NCBI GenBank assembly: GCA_963682055.1
Contig: OY821746.1
Location: 28,152,481 to 28,216,480, forward strand
DNA: 64,000 nt
Direction of reading: 5' to 3'
From: Primula veris
Lineage: Eukaryota; Streptophyta; Magnoliopsida; Ericales; Primulaceae
Below, in pieces: positions 32,566-44,500 of the stretch; position 1 is the first letter of the stretch, and every line of letters begins with the position of its first letter. Both the position numbers and the translations under genes were made by a program. The notes beneath the pieces are model-generated. The model was not told the DNA's origin. It ran no database searches and saw only the letters and a list, made by a program, of their open reading frames with translations.

Positions 32566-35500
32566 CTAAGTGCTACCACCCGGGCCTCCATATAAGATTA
32601 AATAATTCGCCCGTGATGAAGTTAATCCTTCATCCTTGACCTGATAAGCTTGACTATCATTAAATGGTTCCAAGTTATACGGTACCACAACCGCACCTTC
32701 TCTATTGTAGATTCTCATATCAGCGAAGAAAGCACATTTGTTGGTGTCTTCTACTGGCTGGTTGCTCGAGCCCATCGGAGTTTTAGTGGTGCCTTCAGGG
32801 CTAAATACCTCCCCGCCCCATTCTAGCGAAGAAGCCATCTCTCCAAGTCCCCCAGTTACAGAAAATATATTTGTTGGCCAAAATCCGACTTTCTCGTTTG
32901 CCGGTCCAACTTCCAGAATCAACCCTGAACTAGCGTCCTGCTCTAAAAGGAATAAATTAGTCTAACTGATACAAGTACTATTAAAAACTGGACCAAAATG
33001 TAATGAAGATAAGTTAGATAAATGAAAATGGAAGCAATAAGGACTTGGTTTTTTATGAAATTGTAAAATGTTAGGATATAAATGAAATATAGAAAATATG
33101 ATTCATGGGAGATGGCTATTCTTCCGAATCGAACTCATATTAAACACTATGTTGTATGAGGTCTTCGGGTGTAATATTTTGCTGTATAAAATGTGTTTGG
33201 AAATTATTACACATTTTTTTTCTTGAGTTGTCACAGTTACACATTCTTCTAAACTACTAATGCTAAGAAATGAATTAATTGGGAAAAGGGCCAGAGGAGA
33301 CTAAAATGGACTGTATCATGGAAGCAGCGTCTCTGACTCTGAGTCAGAGTGACTCAGAGTGTACAGCCATTGGATATTGTTACAGTTAAAATATGAAATG
33401 TACTGTAGCAATATCTAATGATCTGGAAGCCGAGTAATCTTGACTCTTGAGTCAGGTACTCTGCTTCCCTGTATCGCTTGCCCAGAAAAAGATCTTTTTA
33501 TTTTTATCATATTGTATATTCAAACAAAATATTACAACTTTAGCATTTCAACACTTTGCATAACAAAAAAGAATAAAATTCAAGCCCACAAACACAATAT
33601 TACCCGTTATAGTGTTGTGCAAAATACTAGTGAAATGTCATGACACTTTCAAATCTTACTTCTAAAAACATCTACCCAAACCTTGTGTTCCACTCTAGTG
33701 CTATTATGCTTACGCAGCAAAATTTTAACCTAAATTCTCACATCTCTCCCTCTACAGAACACCCTCTCTCCTTAAATTTTCCTTTCATGTGTCACTCTCT
33801 CTCCTCGCTGGAGCACGGTGGTCGTCGGATAACAGGGCGGAGTGAGTTCATGGATGCGGGTTAGTATTATGAAATATTGAAACCCTAATTGCTGTGATAT
33901 TATCCAAGTATCTATGTTTGTAAATTTAAAGGTATCATGGACTTCTTGTTGTTTTCTTAAGTTCATTGTTTTTCTAAGTGGATTAATTTTTATTGACTCA
34001 TTTCTATTAGAACCTTGTGCTTTACAGGGAAACAGTATTGACCCGAGTAAGTTAACAAAATTGTAATTTGATACATATAATTACAGATTTGGACAGAATT
34101 GTGACAACCCGTCATTTTAGTTTTAGTGAGTTTTGTCAAAGTTAAGTTTCGTGTTTGTTTAATAACAAACGAACACGAACCGAACAGCTTGACGAAAGTA
34201 ACACGAACGGTTCTTTAACAAAATAAATCATAGGAATTGAGTTCAGGGGTGGCCCTGAGGGGGTGCATGGGTGGCCCGGGTCTCACGATTCCGATGAACC
34301 TCTCAGGGCCCCATGACGCCAACAAAAAATAATTATATATGCATAAAGAAAAATTACGTGTAAATATATGCTAGTAAAAAAGATTACAAATAAATTAAAG
34401 GGCACCATTCTTTTTATATTAATGAATTTTTATTTGAAAGTTAATTTTCGATTATTCTAGTATTAAAATATTTTATTTTGAACTTTTATACTAGAACGAC
34501 ACTTGAAAAAATGCCCCAAATTTTTTATAGCACTAGCCCATAATAAACTCAGGACCGCCCCTGATTGAGTTTAGACTCAGTTACAAAGTTATATAAATCA
34601 TTGTCACCACATTAATAAATTTACGTGACTAAACATTTGTTAAACTTCAAGTTTTAGACTTTCTTATTATTTAAGCAATGCCCATTCTTTGTAAACATGT
34701 TGGTTTGCGTAAATTTTCACATAATGTTCATTTTCAATATTGTACCATCTTGTAAAATTTACATAATACTTCATTTTTTATTTATTAATATATATCATAA
34801 TCTATAAAATTAATAAATTTAGCTTTCTTTTTGAACTCTTAACAAAGGAACAATGTTGTTTTCATGTTCAGTTCATTTCCTTAACGAACGCTAAATTTTT
34901 GTTTCGTTTATTTAATAAACAAACACGAACCGAGCTCTTAACGAAGCGAACATGATATGTTCATGAACACTTCGGTTCGTTTACGGCCCTAGTCCCCTAA
35001 TTAACCACTATGTAGGTGATGAACAAGTCGAGAATTCGTTTTTTATTTATTTATTAAACGCTAATTATTATTGATAACAACGGGCAAAATTACATATTTT
35101 CAGAGCCCTTTGAACAAGCTCCGTGGGCTAAGCAATTTGAAATAATATAGAAGTATAAATGGTGTCAACATACCCACCAACTTCTAAAACCACACACAAC
35201 TTATCCAACCCTAGACAGACGAGAAAACTAAGCCAAAAAGACGTAAAATACAACATAAAAAAAATCTCAACTATCATGAAAACGTAGTACTGAAATATTG
35301 TCGAGTGCACCAAACAAAGTACGAATAGTAATTGGATGATCGTAAATGAATGCATCGTACAACACCATCCGCATAAAGTGACCAAAAGAAAATTTGCCAA
35401 CAACCCAACAAAGCGCCATCGGAGTGCAAACCCGAACTAATAAGACTAGTCATGACAAAAAATCTAAAGGCGCCGACCTCACACTAAAATAGTCAAATTT

Positions 35501-38500
35501 AGCCACTCAATCGCAGTTTCCAAATTACCAATCATAGCCAAAACTCTATCGAGTTGCGAACGATCGATAGCACTACAACGATAAGCTCTGTCAATACTCG
35601 TAATCAAAAGTCGAGACATAGTCATGTCACATAAAACATCAATAAAGCTATAGAATTACATCTGACAGATCTGATATACAGACTAAACGGCTCTGTTTGG
35701 TATAAGTAAGAAAACAAACTCATGTAAAGATACAGGAGAAAGAGGCGGACAGTAAATAGAGGCAAAAGAGCATAGAGAGTATCCCATCCAATCCAGTATT
35801 GTAGTTGCGACCGAGGTGGCAACACACTTTTATTACCCGATCTAGTCAAACCTACTGGTTAAGAAGCTCAAAAACTGCCCATGTCCACACTATTAACCAC
35901 GACGGATAAACCTGCCTCAACTTTAGTTAAGACCCCGAGTGCAAAAGTGCTACCACCAAATAGGCAAACATTTGAGACTCAATCAAATCCAAAAGGGAAA
36001 ATAGTTGGAGGACATAAATGAGGGGGCTGGATCTCACTTAAAAAGGCTAGAAAAGCGATGACATAGATGGTGGGGGTGAGAGCAGCGGACGGATGAGAAG
36101 AAAATAGTGGATCGGAAAAAAAGTGAAGTAACATATGAGGGAAGAAGAGAGGAGATCGATCGGAGAAGCGTTGGGGTGGGAGATGATGGAGAATAGAGGA
36201 GACCGGAGAATGGTTGAGGTGAGAGATGAGAGGAGAAAAGAGTTGGGATGAGAAGGAGAGACATCTGGGGGAAGAAAGGAGGTGGGGCGGAGGTGAAAAG
36301 GACTGGGGGCAGGGGGCGGCGCCGCCTTACTTGCCCCAGGCTGGCGGGTGGGATGAGAAAGAAAGAATCTGTATATTCTTCTGTGAGAATTCGTAATTCT
36401 ATTCTAAGAAACTCATATGTAACCCCCTTATATTCGATGACAACTTTAATTTTTTTTTCTTCTCGGAACATGTCAGCGGTCAACTGACGAGGATCAACTA
36501 TATGTATTTTATCGAGAATCATAGAATATGCATGGTTTAGACTTTTAACTACCTCACGTATCAAAGAAACTTACGTATAATAAGTTCAACCACTACACAT
36601 CTACATATTCTAATTCGCCAATGACTCAGTGCACGTATAAAATTGTAGGGCTTTTTTAATTTTGTGTGATTTTAGCGGTTTATTTTCTTAAAAGTATTTT
36701 AGTACAAGATAGTACGATTTTATTTTATTTTTTGCACGAAAAGGGCTTGCATTTTATTATTGAAGGACAATGTTTTGTGCATGGGCCGAACTTTTAACTA
36801 AGTTGAGGGAATAGAAAAGTCTTACCCGATATATATTGAAATTGATTGAAATTATTGGTCCGCCGAGCCTTGAAGTTTTTGTTACAACCATATCGATTGG
36901 GGTACGTGGGTTCGTAGCAACAAACCCAGGACAACGTAAATTGAAGCAATGAGTCTGACCTACCTGTTCAAAGATTTGAGAATGCAACAAAATAGTTTAG
37001 GAGAAAAAGGATTTCAAATGACAACAATTCATAAAGATTATTAACATATGTATATTACAAAAAGAGAAAAAGCTAAAAACTTACATCAGTACGTATATAA
37101 AAGCGAGTTAAGCTATCACCAGATACGAATGTTGGATCAACCTGGTGCGAACAAACAACGCTAACTAAAGTTGATAAAAATATAAGTTAAACTTGATAAA
37201 ATGAAGGGTATTTTCTGTGAATAATAGGAATACGTACCTTCATTGTTTGGTGAATGGAAGCTCAAAAACACTATCAAAATTAACGATGGTGTTTTTCTCT
37301 GAATTTATCTATTGTGTGGTCACCATTTTTTCTAAGTGGAGACTTTACAATAGGGTTACAAGTGTTCTTGTGGTTGGTTTTTTGTGGAATTTCATATGAG
37401 GCTGACCAATAACATACCCACAAGTACTGAGTTTTTGGATTATTTTCGGGTGATCTGCTAATCAAGCATGTAGTCATAATTTTTGATTCATTCTTATTAA
37501 ATGGTATATTGACTCACCATAGATGTTTGACCTTTAGAAGAGAAAATATTTTCATAGTATCATCATATCAAGAGAATAATGTATTTCCTATTATATTTGA
37601 TTTTCCAATGTATAAATATGGCTGTGTACGTAGTGTAGCTTCAATATACAAGAAAAATAAACTTAATTGAATATCCAATATCATTCTTTTGTATTTCCCA
37701 TTTTTCATTCTTAATTTTCTATTAATCCCACTGTGCATATTTTGATGCTATTTATCTCTGTCCACTAGGTGGTTCCCTTACCAGTTGTTGAGAAGGAAAT
37801 TAGTGGTGGATTTCACGAAAAATGGTCAAATTCTGAGATTCGAAGTTGGTATTAAAATGGAAAAGGGGTTAATTAAGCTCAAATTTGAGATATGAGGGTA
37901 CCGCCCCTTTGCTTAGAAAAAACAAAACTCAAATTTAGCTGTGAATCGAGCTACTTCTGGTTTTGGTACCACTTCTTAAGTCAAAATTGCTACTGTTTTC
38001 AGTTTCAATGCCACAAAACCTACTCCCTTTAATTATTAAAAGGAATTAAGGTATAGTTTTCATTACACTAGATTTGGTAAGACTTGGTGTAAGCAACTCC
38101 AACTTTGGCCTAAGTCATTTCCTTTCTTCATTTTAATCTATAAGTGATGTATTCTTCTGTTTTTTTTTTGTTTTTATGATTAGTCAGCTCCTTGTGCTAT
38201 CAAGTTAAATTTTTGTCTATTCATTTGATTTATAATTACTGGTTTCAAAAGCGTGCTTCGTAGTGAAAAAGATCGATTCAAAGCTTAAAAAGAACTTAAA
38301 AAGCTCGTTTTTCCGCTTTCTGGGTCGCTAAAAGCTTACGCTTTTTACGCTTTTAGCGTATCTCTTGTAAAAAACGCTTGAGTTAAGATTTGGCCTTTTA
38401 AAACACTGTTTATAATACGTTTGTCTTTCAAAAGAAAAATAGTAGGAAGTAGAAATCACAGTGTGGACTTACCCTCCAACCAACTTCAATACTGTCAGGT

Positions 38501-41500
38501 CCATTAATCATCTTCATTCTAGCAGCACTGTATTGGTTTTCAACACATTGCGGATTGTAGATACTCATAAAGCTGGCCATTCCTTGATACCTATCCCCAC
38601 CAGCTCTTGTTCTGACTATTGCATGCTAAAATAATGAAGAAATTGATAACTCTAGTGCAATACTGCAGTGAATTCTAATACTGGTCATTTACTTATTTCT
38701 CCTTTTGTATATAGTAAATGATAAGTAATCTTAATCCTATAACACTTTCAAAAAATATTGAATTCAAGGGTAAAATAATCTAACACGGCAAATAAGCCTA
38801 CTTTCTGATATATTCAAATCTTAGGGATGCATGCAATTGATAAAAAAATTTTGGAACTTTGTGACTAAATTAATTGATGAAAATACAAGCCTTAGTTCTT
38901 TTTTGAAGATAAACTTCCTATAATCTTAACAATTTTAAAATTTTCAACTTATCTCCTTCATAGTTATGTATATAATGTAAAAGAATATTGTCACGAACCT
39001 TTTTGTCGACTTCAGCAGGGCCTTCAGGGCGCCTTCGGTTCATAATTGGGTCGATTCCTTCGAATGAACTAGTTGCTTTTGATGCTATTTTTTCTCTAAT
39101 TAGGTCTTCTTTGGTAATTCTTTTAATAGGAACAGTTCCTAAAGGACATCCTTCCCGGTCTAGGCCTGTTCCTCGGGAAGTTTTTGATATTTTTTTACTT
39201 TTTCGTTGAATCTGTAATAACTTTGATTTCTGCGATAATAGAGCTACTGTTAAGAAGCAATGTGATATAATGTAACCCAGCTTACATTTATATTAAATTT
39301 ATTTGGTGAGACCAACCTCGAAAGTAAAATTCTTTAGCAGTGGGTGATCAAAAGCAGGTTGCTTATAGAAGTCAACACAATCATACACTTCTCCATAACT
39401 AGTGTGCAAATATGTCAATTAGATTAATTTTGATACGATACACTGCATAAATTTCATTGTGTATCAGTGACCGAATTAATTAAAATGGTATCGGACGAGG
39501 AGAGGCAAGTCATATTGCGATTATTTAATAGCACAATATTCACCTAAATGGCTAAATATATACATGAGGATTTTGGGAGGGGTATCTGAAAGCTAAAAAC
39601 AATAACAAAATGACCAGCTTCCCAAAAAAATAATTACTTTATGAAACAATAGTCTTTTCTCTATAATAATAGTCAGTTGGACTGTTGGTAGACCAAAAAT
39701 AAAGAGAGAACAATATATGACATTCGTTGTTTATGAAAATTAACTCCATCATATCTATATATTACATATTTTCAAAATATAGTTACCATAATTGTTAATT
39801 AGTTAATTTATTTTTTTGTTATGTTCAAATTAATTTTACTCTTTATATTCAAATTGTTATTGAAATACATCATTTTTACATCCTTTGCAAATAGATATTA
39901 TATGTTTTTCTTTGTTTTATGAACTTCAACATGCATATATAAGTACGGGATATGAACCGTTTATCACCCTCCACTTTATCAAAAATACAATTTTCTCCCA
40001 TCTATTCTACTTTGTTTATTTTAAAATCCTGTACAATATCAATCTACTCAATTTTGTACCTCATCCGTTACTTTTTGATGAGAGAAAATTGAATTTTTGG
40101 TAAAGTATAGGTTACTAGACGGTTCATATCCCATATAAGTAAATACTGTTCGATTTTTTTTTTGATGTACTTAAATATTGGCAGAAAATGAAAAAAACGA
40201 GAGTATATTAGTAAAGTTAATTAGTAATACAGATTTCCAAGGATATGTTTTAATTATCCAAATGCATGCTGTTTCAATAGTTGAAATTTGAAAATAGTGT
40301 TTTGTAGCCCAAAAATGGGTCTGCAGGAACATTAATTGATGTTGCTGATTGACTGGTTAAAGTTTTTCTTACTAAAAACTAGCCGGGTTGGGTAGTTCCA
40401 ACAGGGGCGTAAAGGATTTGACTCATCAGGTAGACCGGTAAAAATTGTTTGCATTCATTAGCTAAATTGCTAAACGATTGAAAAATAATCTTTTTGAAAT
40501 ATTAGTCAAATAGAAAGTTAAATAAAAAGAAAGTTCTGCATAAGAAGAGTTACTGTTAGGATCAGATTTCTGGCCTATAAACTATTGGTTGTCTATTGGT
40601 TTGAACTAAATAATCCTAGTTGATTGTTAAGAATTGAGACAACTTTATGTTTTCAAGTGAGGTTGCAACCTGTTGTTCTGCAGGATTCTGTCCAGTTCTG
40701 TAATTCTGCATTACTGTTCTTTAATAATAATTATTTGTTTTAAAATATGCAGGATATATTCTCAAATGATCTTAAAGGATTAATATGTGTTTATTGAGAA
40801 TATCAAAGTGGTAAGGAAAGATGTTTTCTAAAAGATATAAGGAGATTAGTTTATAAAGATATGTGTCCTTTTAACTAGGAAATCTATATCTCTATTCTTA
40901 TGCAAATCTTTATCACTTGTTTCAATCTTTGTTTCTTATCAAAATCAGTATAACACGTTTAAAAGATTGAATGTAATATGGAGTTAAGTGTTTCATATGT
41001 ATATGAAAAGATATTATCTCTAAAAGATATTATCTTTATATGTTTTCTAGTTAAAGGAAAAGACTAACTCCTATTATCAAACTTGTTATTAAACAGGAAA
41101 TACTAATGATGATTGAAGTCAATCCACGCTGAAGAGTTTGCTCATACATGGAAAGATTGAAGCCAATCAAAATAAGTCAAAGCAATCATAAAAGATATTG
41201 AAGCAAGAAGATTGTTTTACTTGTATAAATAGTTTATAACTTAGCTTGTAAAAGATTGTGTGTTCTGCATTATAAAGAACTCATTCTTGAGAGAATACAC
41301 GTGAGCTTTTAAAAGAAAACAATGGTGGGATGCCATTGATTTATAAGTGATAGTTATAGAGTAGGAGCAATATAGAGATAGGCAGAAAAACCTAGAGGGA
41401 GTCTAAGAGTTTTTCATTAAGACTTGAATCCTATATTGTAAGCTTTTTATAATATCATAATCTGGGTAAGTGCCCCGGATACGTAGCCTAGTTAGGTGAA

Positions 41501-44500
41501 CTCCGTTGTTAAATGTGCGTGTGAATCATTTCAAGTACATTTAACTTTTCACAGTTCTGTCCATTAATACACTTGGTTCCAACTGTGGTTGCAACCTCAC
41601 TTGGAACATTACTGCAAAACTGCAACTAGACTTTACACGTTCTGTCCATCATTGGTTCCAACCTCAGTTGCAACTGTACTTGGAACCTAACTGCATAACA
41701 GCGACTAGAACAGCGGATAGGAATTTCAATTGGTATCAGAGCTTCACACCAGACTTTACTTGGTGTGGATCTTGTGTTCTGGTAAAGATGGACTTGATGA
41801 GGGAAGGAAATTCGTGGTCCAAACCACCATTGCTAGAAGGAGGAGAAAATTATGTCTTTTGGAAGACCAGGATGAAATCTTTCATCAAACAACAAAGTGA
41901 GCAAGCCTGGAAATCTGTGCTAACTGGATGGGAGACGCCAATGGTATCTAATGGTGATGGGGATCTTGTTTGCTTACCTGAAGAAAAATGGACTGCTGGA
42001 CAAGATAAGAAATCTAATGCAAATTCTACAGCCATCAATCTAATATTTGCTGGTGTTACTCTCAATGTATTCAGGTATATTTCTCATTGTGAAACTGCTA
42101 AAGAAGCCTGGGATATTTTAAAAGTAACTTTTGAAGGAACTGTTAAAGTAAAAGCTTTTAAACTCCAACAATTAACTACTAAGTTTGAAAACTTAAAAAT
42201 GGAGGAAGATGAATCTATTGAACAGTTTAATGGAAGAATTTGTCAAATTGCTCATGAATCTGAAAACTTAGGAGAAAAATACAGTGATGCTAAATTGGTA
42301 AAGAAAATCTTAAGATCTCTTCCTAATAGATTTGAAATTAAAGTAACTGCTATTGAAAAATCAACTGATCTTGACAATTTAAAACTTGAAGAATTAATGG
42401 GAAATCTTAGAACTCATGAATTAAAGTTTCGTAAAAAGAAAGTTGAAAAAGGAATTGCTTTTCAAGCCAAGAAATTTGAACCTAAATTTTATGAAGATAG
42501 TGAGGAAGATGAACAGTTTTACCTTTTTGTTAAAAATATGTTTAAACAGTTCTATAAGAAAAAGCTTGTTGAAACAGAAAACTCAAAATCTTTTCAGAAA
42601 AAAGAGATGCAAACTGCTAATTTTGAAAATAAATCTCGAGAAGTTCAATGCAGAGAATGCAAAGGTTTAGGTTACATGCCATCTGAGATGATAAGTACTC
42701 TTAGTGATAATAGGGAATCTGAAAGTAAGGATGAGTATGGGAATCAAACTAATTTTAAAAGCTTCATGGCAAAAGTCACTACAAAATCTAACTCTAATTG
42801 TAATAGTGAATGTGAGTCAGTTGCATTTTCAGTTACAACTGAGCTTGAAACCTACAATAGTAGTGATGATGAAGAAATTTCAGAAGAGAGTGTTAACAAA
42901 CAATACTTACTTCTATATGAGAAATACAAAGTTTTAAGTAAGCAATCTGTTTCCATTAATAAACTCAATGAGAATCTGAAAACTGAAGTAAAAGAACTCA
43001 CTGAACAATTAAAGAGAAAGTAATTTGAGTTAGATGAGACAACGAAGAAAATAAAGTTGTTAAATACTTCAGCCACGGGTAGGCTTGATAAGATGTTGTC
43101 ATACACTAGAGCTTTAAAGGATAACAGTGGTTTGGGGTATAAGGGTTATGAAGGAAATGGAAAAACTGCGTTTGTTAAAGGTTTAAGTAATTCTCAAACA
43201 AGTCACACTAACAACAAGGTTAGAAGTACAGTTGCAACTGACTATGGTTTTAAAAATTATCTGAAAACGTACACAACTAAACCGAGCTCCGATCTAAAGC
43301 TATGTCATTTTTGCAAAAACCCTGGTCATTTTGAAAGGCAATGCTACTTAAAGAAACACAGAAAGTCTATTTATAAGAAACCCATGTTTACTCCAGGTTT
43401 GAGTCAAAAGTCTAACTGGGTTTGGAAAGCTAAAATTAATACAAACACTGTTAAATGCAACAAAGCTGCTTTCAGTTATTCAAATACTATTACTTCAAAT
43501 GCTAGGTATTTTGATAGTGGTTGTTCTAAGCAAGTAGCTAATGTTGTTAACTTGGGTAACAATGGTTTAGTTGGTAGTGGTGACAAAAGTAAGTTTGTAG
43601 GCCAAGATATCACTAATTATGCAGGTAAAGAAGAGAAGCAACATGGAGAAGTCACAACTTCAAGTGCAACTAAGAGTGATAAGCAAGCAAGCAATGAGAA
43701 AGTTGAGAACAAAGACTCAATTCCAATGTCAGTTACAACCGAACTTACAACCAAGGAAAATCTAAATACAGAAAAATTGGTACGAGACAAAAAGTCTCAA
43801 AAGAGTATTCACTTGAACACTATCATTGAAAAGGTAAGAAAAGGTATGAAGTCTCCAATTAAACATCTTAATTTGTTCAGTTCTGCATCTTATATATCTC
43901 CATTAAAAGTCAAGAATGTCAAGAGTAAGCCTACTTGTTTAAACCTTAAGACCATTCATACATAGCTACTATACCTTAAAGATAGAAGACCTAATTTGTG
44001 GCCTAAGTATATGAATATGAGGACTTGGTTTGAGATGGTCATATAGATTTAGCAAAGAATTCAGTACAACATTCCAGAACTAAACACATTGATCTAAGGC
44101 ACCATTTTATCAAAGAATTAGTTGAAGAAAAGAGCTTAATTTTAGAACATGTTTCAACTGAAAGACAATTAGCAGATATTTTCACAAAGCCCCTTGATAC
44201 TAATAAATTTGAATCTTTAAGAAGTGATATAGGGGTATGTCACTATAGATCTAATTGAATACTCTTGCTATGTATGTCTGTTTTGAGTACCTTTAATATA
44301 TTTTATTTCTAAGGTAAGTCTTGCTTGAGCTTTGAAGTTTTTATCTTGAAAAAGCCACTAATTGGTGTCTCAAAAACAGATGTGAGGTAACTTGTCTTAA
44401 AACTTCTCTGGTAATAGAGTTGCAAGCACAAAGTGCACCTTTTAAATAATGGTTGTAAGTTCAGTTGCAACCCCAGTTGAAACCACCTGCTCACAATACT

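Noticed and set aside
41731..41742. tRNA gene near the TGGTATCAGAGC match
   Set aside because: It is only the primer binding site; no cloverleaf surrounds it. No tRNA gene was seen anywhere in the window.
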